From Alphaproteobacteria bacterium (GTDB lineage Bacteria; Pseudomonadota; Alphaproteobacteria; M2410), in the NCBI GenBank assembly GCA_030614785.1, contig JAUWTJ010000016.1, positions 1 through 58,345 on the forward strand: DNA of 58,345 bases, in the 5' to 3' direction. This document shows positions 36,423 to 45,228 of the stretch, piece after piece. How positions within the stretch are numbered: the stretch's first letter is position 1; each line of letters opens with the position of its first letter. The position numbers and the translations under genes are program-made. Below the pieces are notes generated by a model, which saw only the letters and a program-made list of their open reading frames with translations, did not search any database and had not been told where the DNA came from.

Positions 36423-37715
36423 ATGGCGAACGTTGCTGTGATTGGTTCCCAGTGGGGCGACGAAGGCAAGGGCAAGATCGTTGACTGGCTGTCGGAGAAG
36501 GCAGATGTCGTGGTTCGCTTTCAGGGCGGCCATAACGCAGGTCATACGCTTGTTGTTGATGGCGCTGTCTACAAAACCTCAGCTTTGCCGTCGGGCGTGG
36601 TGCGCAAGGGCAAGGTGTCTGTGATTGGCAACGGTGTTGTTGTTGACCCCTGGGCGTTCATTGACGAGATTGAGCGACTGCGCGGGCAGGGGTTGGACAT
36701 TGGCCCGGAAAATCTGAAGCTGGCGGATAACGCACCGCTGATTCTCCCGATCCATCGCAACCTTGATGAAATGCGCGAGTCCTCGAACAGTATACGGAAA
36801 ATCGGAACGACCAAACGCGGTATCGGTCCGGCCTATGAAGACAAGGTTGGACGCCGCGCCTTGCGGGTGATTGATCTGGCCGACCCGGACACCCTTGAAG
36901 ACAAGGTCGCTGCGCTGCTTGATCACCACAATGCCCTGTGCCGCGGCTATGGGCGCGAGGAGCTTGATGGAGCAGACGTTGTTGCAAAGCTGAAAGCCAT
37001 CGCGCCGCAAATCCTTCCCTATATGGACCGTGTCTGGAACTATCTTCATGAGGCCAAGCTTGCGGGCAAGAAGATCCTGTTTGAGGGCGCGCAAGGCATC
37101 CTTCTCGACATTGACCATGGTACGTACCCCTATGTGACCTCATCGAATATGGTTGCGGGACAGGCGGCGACTGGCAGCGGTATGGGACCACGGGACGTAT
37201 CCTACGTGCTTGGCATCACCAAGGCCTATACGACCCGCGTCGGCGAGGGGCCGTTTCCGACCGAGCTGTTGGATGACGTAGGGCAGTATCTCGGCGAGAA
37301 GGGCCACGAGTTCGGGGTTGTCACGGGCAGATCACGGCGCTGCGGCTGGTTTGACGCGGTTCTGGTGCGCCAGACGGTGATCACCGGAGGCATCGACGGT
37401 ATTGCCCTGACCAAGATCGATGTGCTCGACGGGATGAAAGAGATCAAGATTTGCACCGGCTACAAGCTTGATGGCAAGGTCATCGATTATCTGCCAGCCA
37501 GTGCGCCGGAACAGGCCCGTGTGGAGCCGATCTATGAAAGCTTTGAAGGCTGGGAAGGCACCACCGCAGGGGCGCGGTCCTGGGCAGAGCTGCCGGCACA
37601 GGCGGTCAAATATGTCCGCCGTATCGAAGAGCTGATCGGCGCGCCTGTTGCGTCCGTCTCGACGTCGCCGGAACGCGAGGATACGATCCTGGTGAAGGAT
37701 CCTTTTCAGGACTAA
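36423..37715 (+). CDS. purA: Adenylosuccinate synthetase
   Basis: 430 residues. GTP site [15 protein letters not shown] at the N-terminus, GGHNAGHT, the [13 protein letters not shown] loop, [20 protein letters not shown] and [11 protein letters not shown]. Joins IMP and aspartate to form adenylosuccinate. The ATG at 36423 begins the family's MANVAVIG; an in-frame ATG nine bases upstream is an alternative. Monocistronic, after the serA terminator. Confidence 0.97.
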   Translation: MANVAVIGSQWGDEGKGKIVDWLSEKADVVVRFQGGHNAGHTLVVDGAVYKTSALPSGVVRKGKVSVIGNGVVVDPWAFIDEIERLRGQGLDIGPENLKLADNAPLILPIHRNLDEMRESSNSIRKIGTTKRGIGPAYEDKVGRRALRVIDLADPDTLEDKVAALLDHHNALCRGYGREELDGADVVAKLKAIAPQILPYMDRVWNYLHEAKLAGKKILFEGAQGILLDIDHGTYPYVTSSNMVAGQAATGSGMGPRDVSYVLGITKAYTTRVGEGPFPTELLDDVGQYLGEKGHEFGVVTGRSRRCGWFDAVLVRQTVITGGIDGIALTKIDVLDGMKEIKICTGYKLDGKVIDYLPASAPEQARVEPIYESFEGWEGTTAGARSWAELPAQAVKYVRRIEELIGAPVASVSTSPEREDTILVKDPFQD

Positions 37716-37848
37716 AGTTCGAACTGCTTGCCAGGATGCCAGGTTTCGAAGCCGGAACGCCATTGATCCAAAATATCTCGGCGCATTAACACCGCCTTAG
37801 CGCCGCGCCTATACCCTGTGGGAATATACGGAACACAGGGGACTTCAG

Positions 37849-38310
37849 ATGGCGTTGGCGGACAAGGGTAAATCGATGTTGAGCGACAATTTCTTTGATG
37901 AGATTGGCGGTTACCCTTGTCTTAGACGTGTTCACAACCTGCTTTATACCAAATTGTTTACCCACCCCTGGCTGAAAGGTTTCTTCGCTCACACAAAGCG
38001 TGATGTGGTTGAATCTCAGCAAACGGATTTTTGGGCATCCCTGATGGGAGGGCCAAAAATCTACGGGGGTCGGTCGCCGCGCGACGCTCATGTCCACATG
38101 TTTTTGCCGGGCGAGGTTTTTGCCATTCGTCACGATCTGTTGGCAGAGACCTTGGTGGAAGCCGGCGTTGCGCCTCTTCTGCGTGAAAAGTGGCTGGCAC
38201 TCGATGCCCAATTCGAACGCGCGATTGTCAATAAATCACTCGACGAATGTCACGGACGCTATCGCACGGAAGCTGTCATTATTGTGCCCCGGCCCGCCGA
38301 CGGTAAGTAA
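37849..38310 (+). CDS. Truncated hemoglobin-like globin
   Basis: 153 residues with the truncated globin plan: EIGGYPCLRRVHNLLYTKLF, FWASLMGGPKIYGG and RDAHVHMFLPGEVFAIR, where His81 is the likely proximal haem ligand (His83 is an alternative). Such small globins bind O2 or NO. Best match by pattern is the group I/II 'TrHb' fold; I cannot fix the subgroup. Its role is unknown; neighbours give no clue. Confidence 0.75.
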   Translation: MALADKGKSMLSDNFFDEIGGYPCLRRVHNLLYTKLFTHPWLKGFFAHTKRDVVESQQTDFWASLMGGPKIYGGRSPRDAHVHMFLPGEVFAIRHDLLAETLVEAGVAPLLREKWLALDAQFERAIVNKSLDECHGRYRTEAVIIVPRPADGK

Positions 38311-38350
38311 GCAGATCCATTAAGTCACAGCATTCCCAGGGTGTCCAGGT

Positions 38351-39727
38351 CTAGTGCGGCGCGAGGGCCAGATCTTCTTTCACGTGCCGACTGGCCATCC
38401 AATAGTGGAAGACGCACCAGAAATTGAACAGTGTGACAATGATGATGAGGGAGTATCGGACATTGTCGATGCCCACCACAGGCTCGAGAAGATCTGCGAC
38501 AATCCCGACAATCACGGGGCCACAGCCCAGGCCAATTATATTCAGCACAAAGTATAGAACTGCTGAAGACATGGCACGCATACGCAGCCCGACAAGGCCG
38601 TGTGCCAGTGCCAGATTTGGTGCCAAATACATAGAAAACGTCAGAGCCGGAACAAATTGCAGGATCAGGACGGCCAGGGTGTTGTTCCAGCTATATATGA
38701 TCAATGAGAACGGCAGCGTCAGGATGGTCGAGGCCATCGGCACCCACAGATACCAGCGCACGTCGCGGCCAACCAGCCGGTCGGTCGTTACGCCGCCCAA
38801 AAAGGTCCCGGCAGCACCGAAAAGGCCAGCTACAGCCAGCCAGGTGCCCATTGCACCAGTGACAAGACCGTGGTTCTGGTTCCAGAAGATCGGAGCAAAG
38901 CTGGCTGCACCGTACCCGATGAAGGCATGCAGCCCGGCGGCAATTGCCATATGACGGAAGGACTTTTTTGTCAGTAGAAGCTTCGCGGTGTCCAGCATAC
39001 TGGGCGCATCTTCGACCGTCTTTATCTTTTCAGCAAAACCGCGCGGCGGCTCCTGAACCGTGAAACGAAATAGAAGCGCATAGGCGACGCCGGGAAGGCC
39101 GACGACGAGAAAAGCGACGCGCCAGCCGAAGAATTCTGCAATCCAGCCACCCAAAAGGAAGCCAAGCAGGCTGCCGATGTTGATGCCTGTCGAATAAATC
39201 GAAAGGGCTGTGGCGCGTTCTTCCTTTTTGAAAATGTCGGAAATCATGGAATGGGCAGGCGGGCTGCCGCCAGCTTCACCAACGGAGACACCGATCCGTG
39301 CCAACAGCAACTGGCTGTAGTTCATGGCTGCGCCGGACAAAGCGGTCATGCCGCTCCAGACAATGAGGGCGATTGTGATGACATTTCTACGGTTGCCCCT
39401 GTCAGCAATCCGGGCAATGGGAATGCCGGCAATCACGTAAAACAGGGCAAAAGTAAAGCCGGTCATCATTCCGAGCTGGGTGTTGCTGAGATCGAATTCT
39501 GCCTTGATCGGCACCTGAAGGATATTCAGGATTTGGCGGTCAATGAAATTGAATGTGTAAACACCGGTCAGAATGGCGAGCACATACCAGCGATACCAGG
39601 ATGTGTCATATTTGCCGACAGCATCACTTTGGCCAATATCTCTGGTTTCTGCGGATTGAGTTGTTGTGGCCGTAACGCCGTCGCTGGCCGGTTGTTTACC
39701 GGTCCCGGGTTCTTCTTGTTCTGTCAA
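38351..39727 (-). CDS. Major facilitator superfamily transporter, spinster-like
   Basis: 458 residues with twelve predicted helices and a hydrophilic, Thr/Ser-rich N-terminus of about 45 residues. The MFS motif is seen in GIPIARIADRGNRRNV after helix 2, and the spinster-type YTFNFIDRQILNIL and GEAGGSPPAHSMISD segments are present. Substrate unknown; spinster-like members in bacteria are usually annotated for hydrophobic or aromatic compounds. Standing alone on the minus strand. Confidence 0.85.
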   Translation of the reverse strand: MTEQEEPGTGKQPASDGVTATTTQSAETRDIGQSDAVGKYDTSWYRWYVLAILTGVYTFNFIDRQILNILQVPIKAEFDLSNTQLGMMTGFTFALFYVIAGIPIARIADRGNRRNVITIALIVWSGMTALSGAAMNYSQLLLARIGVSVGEAGGSPPAHSMISDIFKKEERATALSIYSTGINIGSLLGFLLGGWIAEFFGWRVAFLVVGLPGVAYALLFRFTVQEPPRGFAEKIKTVEDAPSMLDTAKLLLTKKSFRHMAIAAGLHAFIGYGAASFAPIFWNQNHGLVTGAMGTWLAVAGLFGAAGTFLGGVTTDRLVGRDVRWYLWVPMASTILTLPFSLIIYSWNNTLAVLILQFVPALTFSMYLAPNLALAHGLVGLRMRAMSSAVLYFVLNIIGLGCGPVIVGIVADLLEPVVGIDNVRYSLIIIVTLFNFWCVFHYWMASRHVKEDLALAPH

Positions 39728-39812
39728 TTGGGTCTTCCTCCACCTGAAGGAGCATCTTTAACTGAAAAGTTCGAATAGGCAAGCCGATGTGGGGGGCGTT
39801 AGCTGATACGCC

Positions 39813-40355
39813 TCAGAGATTTGTACTGAGGCGGTCAACTGTGAGGGCACCCGGCGCGATCTCGGTCACGGTCATCTCGGAGACCGTTTTGGCCGGAGCT
39901 ACAAGATGCCGTTTGGTTGCGGGTGCACTATCGGTTCTTGCCGCGATGGCATAAGTTGTACCGGGTGCACTCTCTTCGACTTTGTATGAAGACGAAGAGG
40001 CGAGGCGCCAAGAGGATCTGACTTTTTTGGTGATACGAAAATTACCTATTTGTGAGAGAAAGCTGCGACCGCCGCCATATTTGAAAGTCAGCCACACCAT
40101 GCCCTGATCATAATTGACGCCCGGTCTAACCTGGGAGAAAGCCCGCTCGGTTCGCGTGAAATCGAGTGGCACGCCGCGGAGATACTTGTCGAGAGCCACA
40201 GTCGCCAGCGTAAATTCGAGAGCGGGCACACGGACAAAAGTATCTTCGTCAAGGTGAAGTGTTTGAGACTGGGCGTAGCTCTGCGAAGCCCCGGCTTCAC
40301 AAAGCAGGAGGCCCAAAAGAGCGGCGGAACTGAATGCACGTAGACGATTTTTCAT
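39813..40355 (-). CDS. Secreted protein of unknown function
   Basis: 180 residues with a signal peptide (FSSAALLGLLLCEAGASQSYA, likely cut before QSQTL). The mature part has alternating beta-like segments (VPALEFTLATVALDKYL; GMVWLTFKYGG) and no motif I recognise. The basic start KNRLR supports export. Neighbours (MFS transporter, rpoH) do not suggest a role. Confidence 0.65.
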   Translation of the reverse strand: MKNRLRAFSSAALLGLLLCEAGASQSYAQSQTLHLDEDTFVRVPALEFTLATVALDKYLRGVPLDFTRTERAFSQVRPGVNYDQGMVWLTFKYGGGRSFLSQIGNFRITKKVRSSWRLASSSSYKVEESAPGTTYAIAARTDSAPATKRHLVAPAKTVSEMTVTEIAPGALTVDRLSTNL

Positions 40356-40499
40356 GACACAATCTCCTTAACCGTTGGAGATTATGGAATGAATGTATTG
40401 AGGCGGCTTGAACCCCGGCGCTGAAAATCAACTAAAATTCATCTAAAGATTCCGAAAAAACCGATGCATTTTCGACTTTAGACCGCGGAAATCCTGGGG

Positions 40500-41381
40500 T
40501 CAGGCCTCCTGCACACGCTGATCGCGCGCCATGCCCCGAACAGATTTTTGAACTTTTTCAAAGGCACGAACCTCGATCTGGCGCACGCGCTCTCTGGAAA
40601 TACCGTAGTGCTGGCTTAGTTCTTCAAGGGTCGAAGGATCGTCAATTAGCTTGCGCTCGGTAAATATGTGTTTTTCGCGCTCGTTCAGTTTGTCCATCGC
40701 GGCGCTCAGCATTCCCCTGCGGTCGGCGAGTTCTTCCTGATTGGCCAGAAGGGTCTCTTGATCGGTTTCCTCATCGACAAGAAAGTCCTGCCATTCGCCT
40801 TCTGAATCGGCCTTGAGGGGCGCGTTGAGCGAGTGATCGTGGGCCGCAAGGCGGCGGTTCATATTGACCACTTCTTCTTCAGAGACGTTCAGGCGCGTAG
40901 CGATTTTGGTTACGTTTTCGGGGTGGAGATCACCTTCCTCGATAGCCTCGATCTGACCCTTGATCTTGCGCAGATTAAAGAAGAGCTTTTTCTGTGCGGC
41001 CGTCGTGCCCATTTTGACCAGCGACCAGGATCTCAGGACGTATTCCTGAATGGCTGCACGGATCCACCACATGGCATAGGTCGAAAGGCGAAACCCCTTT
41101 TCAGGCTCGAAGCGCTTGACCGCTTGCATAAGCCCTACATTGCCTTCAGAAATGATTTCGTTGGTCGGCAGCCCGTAGCCGCGATAGCCCATGGCGATTT
41201 TGGCGACGAGGCGCAGGTGGGAGGTGATCAGCCTTTGGGCGGCATCGGTGTCACCATGCTCTTTCCAGGCCTTGCCGAGCATGTACTCTTCTTCGGGCTC
41301 CAACATAGGGAACTTGCGGATTTCCTGAAGATATTTGTTGATGCCGCTTTCGCTGGACAGTGCCGGAAGGTTCGAAGCCAT
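40500..41381 (-). CDS. rpoH: RNA polymerase sigma factor RpoH (sigma-32)
   Basis: 293 residues. Region 2 with EGNVGLMQAVKRFEPEKGFR, the RpoH-typical LSTYAMWWIRAAIQEYVLR and the box QKKLFFNLRK, and region 4 with the HTH HYGISRERVRQIE. Directs heat-shock transcription. The ATG at 41381 has AAGGGGAA just upstream and gives the family length; the frame extends further without support. It lies after rluD, as in many alphaproteobacteria. Confidence 0.93.
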   Translation of the reverse strand: MASNLPALSSESGINKYLQEIRKFPMLEPEEEYMLGKAWKEHGDTDAAQRLITSHLRLVAKIAMGYRGYGLPTNEIISEGNVGLMQAVKRFEPEKGFRLSTYAMWWIRAAIQEYVLRSWSLVKMGTTAAQKKLFFNLRKIKGQIEAIEEGDLHPENVTKIATRLNVSEEEVVNMNRRLAAHDHSLNAPLKADSEGEWQDFLVDEETDQETLLANQEELADRRGMLSAAMDKLNEREKHIFTERKLIDDPSTLEELSQHYGISRERVRQIEVRAFEKVQKSVRGMARDQRVQEA

Positions 41382-41516
41382 ACAATTCCCCTTAAAGTTC
41401 TTTCGCCGACACAGTTGCGGCAAGCCCTCCTCGTGACTTGCCGTGTGTTGCATGCCAGTCCCTTATTAGAAATGGGGATTTCTGCTCCCATTTAAAGGTG
41501 CAGGCGTCACACTTTT

Positions 41517-42500
41517 TCAAATCTCAAAACATTTCAGTAACGCACTGAAATCACTTGGTAAATCAGATTCAAACTGGAGTTTTTCTCGGGATTTGGGATG
41601 GATGAAGCCGAGCAGGCGGGCGTGCAGGGCCTGGCGGTCAAAGGCGACAATGGCATCCGCAATTTCATCACCAAGTTTCTTGCGCGAGCCCTGGCGCCCC
41701 CTGCCATAGAGTGGGTCGCCAACCAGCGGATGGCCGAGTTTGGTGAAATGGACCCTGATCTGGTGGGTTCTGCCGGTTTCGAGGCGGCAATCGACAAGGC
41801 TTGCAAAGGGTTCGGACGGGGGCCCGAAGCGCTTCAGAACCTTGTAATGGGTGCGGGCGTGTTTGCCGCCCGACTTGACTACGGCCATCTTCTTACGGTT
41901 CGCAGAACTGCGGTTAATATTGCCTTCAATGGTGCCTGTTGCAGAGGCCACATTGCCCCAGACAAGGGCGGTATAGGCGCGCTCTATGGTGTGTTTCTCG
42001 AATTGTCTGGCGAGGCCCTGGTGGGCCGCGTCATTCTTGGCAGCCACGATCAGGCCACTGGTGTCCTTGTCGATCCGATGAACAATCCCGGGGCGCATGA
42101 CGTCGCCAATGCCGGATAACGACGATCCACAATGGGCGATAAGCGCATTGACCAATGTGCTACCAGGGTTGCCCGCCGCCGGATGGACCACCAGGCCGGC
42201 CGGCTTGTCGATGACAATAAGATAGTCATCCTCAAAGATAACATTGAGCGGGATGTTCTCGGGCTGCGGCAGGGCAGGTGCTGGCGGAGGCAGGGTGATT
42301 GTTACCTCGAAGCCCTGTTTGACCCGCCGCGCCGGGTCGACTATCGTCGCGCCGCCGAGGGTCACCTGACCCTTTTCTATGAACCTTTTGATGCGCGTGC
42401 GACTGAGATCAGGAAAAATCTCTGCAAGAGCCAGGTCAAGGCGCAAGCCGTCAGCCGTCTCAGCCAACGTCGTAGTACGCATTTCATATTGCTCGGACAT
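41517..42500 (-). CDS. rluD: RluA-family 23S rRNA pseudouridine synthase (RluD-like)
   Basis: 327 residues: N-terminal S4 domain (LDLALAEIFPDLSRTRIKRF), the catalytic motif RPGIVHRIDKDTSGL with the active Asp, and the late ETGRTHQIRVHFTKLGHPLVGD. Modifies uridines of 23S rRNA; RluD acts at helix 69. An ATG at 42482 could be used instead of 42500. The start is only nine bases from the divergent DUF6476 gene. Confidence 0.88.
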   Translation of the reverse strand: MSEQYEMRTTTLAETADGLRLDLALAEIFPDLSRTRIKRFIEKGQVTLGGATIVDPARRVKQGFEVTITLPPPAPALPQPENIPLNVIFEDDYLIVIDKPAGLVVHPAAGNPGSTLVNALIAHCGSSLSGIGDVMRPGIVHRIDKDTSGLIVAAKNDAAHQGLARQFEKHTIERAYTALVWGNVASATGTIEGNINRSSANRKKMAVVKSGGKHARTHYKVLKRFGPPSEPFASLVDCRLETGRTHQIRVHFTKLGHPLVGDPLYGRGRQGSRKKLGDEIADAIVAFDRQALHARLLGFIHPKSREKLQFESDLPSDFSALLKCFEI

Positions 42501-42509
42501 GCCATCGCT

Positions 42510-42911
42510 ATGACAGATTTAAACGCCCCTGAGAACCCGAATTCCCCGTTAGGCCAGAATTCCCCCGGCGGCAAGATTTCGAATGTGCCACTGCCGCTGA
42601 AGATTGCCGTCTACGGAATGGGCCTGGCGCTCGGTGTCATGTTGCTGCTTGTCGGGACCAGGTTCATGGACCGGCAGGCAGAAAACCGGACGGCAGCCGT
42701 TACTCAGGGAGTTCCCTGGGATATTGACCTGGGGCTTGTTGATCCGGGAGTTGCAGATCCAGGTATTTCAGTTATCGGAGACATTAAAAGCGCAGTGATT
42801 GAAGGTCGCATTCTGACCGTTGTTGTTGATGGACCGTCAGGAGATCAGGTGATTTTGATCGACACAAGAAAAGGCAAGGTTGTCGGCAGGGTTCGGCTGG
42901 TGACACCGTAA
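42510..42911 (+). CDS. DUF6476 family single-helix membrane protein
   Basis: 133 residues: a Pro/Asn/Gly-rich N-terminus, one membrane helix (IAVYGMGLALGVMLLLVGT) and a C-terminal beta domain (VIEGRILTVVVDGPSGDQVILIDTRKG). The same divergent position relative to rluD occurs in other alphaproteobacteria for DUF6476. Function not known. Ends tail-to-tail with the XRE regulator, five bases apart. Confidence 0.75.
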   Translation: MTDLNAPENPNSPLGQNSPGGKISNVPLPLKIAVYGMGLALGVMLLLVGTRFMDRQAENRTAAVTQGVPWDIDLGLVDPGVADPGISVIGDIKSAVIEGRILTVVVDGPSGDQVILIDTRKGKVVGRVRLVTP

Positions 42912-42916
42912 GGCAT

Positions 42917-43333
42917 CTATTCGGGGGTGTCTGCGATAGCCTCAAAGAGGCCGGCCAGGTACTTGCGTGTCTTCCCGTCCGTGATATTTGCGAAGGCTCG
43001 ATTCAACTCAATGCCCTCATCGCTTGAGGCTGAGGTCAAGACATCCTGCACGGCGCTGGCGCTGAATTTTCCGGCACCTTCGGTGAGCCCGCTTGCGGTC
43101 GCCATATCCTCTTCTTCCATCCCATCAAAAAAGTATGAAATTGGAACATCGAGCGTGCCTGAAATCAGGAAGAGTTTGGAGGCAGAAATCCGGTTGGCGC
43201 CGCGTTCATACTTTTGAACCTGTTGAAAGGTAAGATCGAGAGACCCCGCCAGATCCTGCTGGGTCATCTTCATGTCTTTGCGGCGGATCTTGACACGGTT
43301 GCCGACATAAACGTCAATTGAATTGAAACTCAT
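42917..43333 (-). CDS. XRE-family transcriptional regulator (PraR/PhrR-like)
   Basis: 138 residues: an N-terminal HTH with RRKDMKMTQQDLAGSLDL and QQVQKYERGANRISASKL, then a helical C-terminus with a hydrophobic face (FSASAVQDVLTSASSDEGIEL). This is the alphaproteobacterial pattern of PraR/PhrR-type biofilm/stress regulators. The ATG at 43333 gives the family's MSFNSIDVYVGNRVKIRRK opening. Confidence 0.8.
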   Translation of the reverse strand: MSFNSIDVYVGNRVKIRRKDMKMTQQDLAGSLDLTFQQVQKYERGANRISASKLFLISGTLDVPISYFFDGMEEEDMATASGLTEGAGKFSASAVQDVLTSASSDEGIELNRAFANITDGKTRKYLAGLFEAIADTPE

Positions 43334-43513
43334 ACAAACTGCCCCATTTGCCGGGGGTGCCAAATCCCCCGAAACTTATTGATATCAACAAGATATTGCC
43401 CCGGTTGCCTTTTTTTCAATTGCTGTCCACCAAGTTGTTTCCGGTGCACGTTTTAAGGCACTACAGGTTGTAGTTTGAAATGCAGCCTTTGACAATCCTC
43501 GATCCCAATAAAT

Positions 43514-44302
43514 TCACCCGAGATGGCCTTTGGCAACAAAGAATGAATTGGCAAAGCCTTCGTCCACCTTGCCGTAAAGGAAAGCACTGCCATCGAGCCC
43601 GGTGACCTCGCCGCCGGCGGCGCCGAGGACGGCGTGACCGGCTGCGGTATCCCATTCCATGGTTCTGCCGTGTCTCGGATAGATGTCTGCCTCGCCGGTT
43701 GCAACCAGGCAAAATTTGAGTGAAGAACCTGCGGCAACGATTTTGCTGATATTGTAGTGGCTCAGATATTCCTCTGTATTGGCGTCGCGGTGAGAGCGAG
43801 ATGCAATTGCAATTAGTGGTTTTCCTCTCGCATCACGTACTTTGATTGATTGTTTTTCAGACAATTGACTGTCTTCAACCTTGTACTGGGCTGCGCCGGT
43901 TTGACTATTGCCGGTGAACATGCGGCCAATTGCAGGGGCATAGACCACCCCGGCAATCGGTTTGCCTTTTTCAATGAGCGCAATATTGACAGTGAATTCG
44001 CCGTTTTTGTTGATGAATTCCTTTGTGCCATCAAGCGGGTCAACCAGATAAAACAGATCGCCGATCTGCGGGATATTTCCGTCGCTGGCGGCTTCTTCTG
44101 CAACAGCGGGAATATCGGGTGTGAGTTTTGCGAGCTCTGCAAGGATGACGTCTTCAGCCGCCTGATCTGCTTCGGTTACAGGGGAGCGGTCTTCTTTCTG
44201 TGTGACAGGAAATTCGCGCGCGTAGATTGTCATAATCACATCGCCAGCTTCGATGGCGATCCGAGCAAGATCGGTGGTGAGGTTTTCAAGGTTTATAGTC
44301 AT
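43514..44302 (-). CDS. cysQ: 3'(2'),5'-bisphosphate nucleotidase CysQ
   Basis: 262 residues of the inositol monophosphatase superfamily. Metal motif A is VDPLDGTKEFINKNGE and motif B is WDTAAGHAVLGAAGG, with EEAASDG as the upstream Glu region; the KEF variant points to CysQ rather than SuhB. It clears 3'-phosphoadenosine 5'-phosphate in sulfur metabolism. Monocistronic; no sulfate genes nearby. Confidence 0.9.
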   Translation of the reverse strand: MTINLENLTTDLARIAIEAGDVIMTIYAREFPVTQKEDRSPVTEADQAAEDVILAELAKLTPDIPAVAEEAASDGNIPQIGDLFYLVDPLDGTKEFINKNGEFTVNIALIEKGKPIAGVVYAPAIGRMFTGNSQTGAAQYKVEDSQLSEKQSIKVRDARGKPLIAIASRSHRDANTEEYLSHYNISKIVAAGSSLKFCLVATGEADIYPRHGRTMEWDTAAGHAVLGAAGGEVTGLDGSAFLYGKVDEGFANSFFVAKGHLG

Positions 44303-44360
44303 TGGTGACGGTCATCTCCTGTTTCCGATCAGGTTTTATTTTGATCGCTGATTTTTATGG

Positions 44361-44375
44361 TTAACATTTCGTAAA
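44361..44375 (+). promoter_or_regulatory. Candidate CtrA box upstream of chpT
   Basis: TTAA at 44361-44364, a seven-base spacer and TAAA at 44372-44375, one mismatch from the TTAA-N7-TTAA CtrA consensus, with GG before it as in Caulobacter sites. It lies 84 bases before the chpT start. Confidence 0.4.
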
Positions 44376-44458
44376 TGCAAATGGGGGAAAAGACTTACTA
44401 CGACCAGTATCGCCGTTAGATGGTCGACAGTGCAGCCTATCCTGGAGAAACCAGAACT

Positions 44459-45088
44459 ATGGACGATCTCAAACTCGCAGCCCTTATGTGCTCAAAAATC
44501 TGCCACGACCTTATAAGCCCGGTTGGGGCACTTGCCAACGGTCTTGAGGTTCTGGCTGAAGATGATGATCCGGAGATGCGTCAGCATGCCATGACCTTGT
44601 TGGAGACGAGCGCGGCGCAGGCTGCGGCCAAACTGAAATTTGCTCGTCTTGCCTACGGTTCGTCAGGGAGCAAAGGAACTGAAATTGATCTTCGCGAGGC
44701 GGAGGTGGCGGTCAGGGAACTTCTGGGTGGAGGGAAAATCAATATCCAGTGGGATGCACCGGCCGCTCCGTTCAACAAGGATGTTGTGAAAGTCCTTGTT
44801 AACCTCGCGCATACGGCGTGCGATACGATCCCGCGTGGCGGGGATCTCAAGGTCACAGTTGCCTCCGGCAATACCGGGGGCAGCGTCAGCCTCACCGCAA
44901 CCGGCCCGAGGGCCAAATTGGCGGACGAGACGCGGGCCGGACTGGATGGCGGTGTTGCCAGCGACGATCTGGATGTGCGGACCGTTGTGCCATGGATTTG
45001 CGGTGTCCTGGCTCGAGAATTTGGTCAGGGCATTGATGTTTCTGTTGAGAAGGAAACAGTTAAGTTTTCCTTTACCTTTTCAGCCTGA
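44459..45088 (+). CDS. chpT: Histidine phosphotransferase ChpT
   Basis: 209 residues. The phosphorylated histidine lies in SKICHDLISPVGALANGLE near the N-terminus, followed by the dimer helices and a degenerate HATPase-like domain (AVRELLGG; VVKVLVNLAHTACDTIPRGG). ChpT passes phosphate from CckA to CtrA and CpdR in the alphaproteobacterial cell-cycle relay. The ATG at 44459 has GGAG about eleven bases upstream; the in-frame ATG at 44420 lacks one. The che operon starts 140 bases downstream. Confidence 0.88.
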   Translation: MDDLKLAALMCSKICHDLISPVGALANGLEVLAEDDDPEMRQHAMTLLETSAAQAAAKLKFARLAYGSSGSKGTEIDLREAEVAVRELLGGGKINIQWDAPAAPFNKDVVKVLVNLAHTACDTIPRGGDLKVTVASGNTGGSVSLTATGPRAKLADETRAGLDGGVASDDLDVRTVVPWICGVLAREFGQGIDVSVEKETVKFSFTFSA

Positions 45089-45228
45089 CGGCCGGGTTTG
45101 AATACCGCGAAATCTTCAGCGGGCTCTCAAATCAATCTTAACCTATTTCCACCACACTGCCCCTCTGAGGTCGCAATTGGCGACGTCGCTTAAAACTCAT
45201 GCGATGCGCCTTCGGAGGGCAATAGGAA

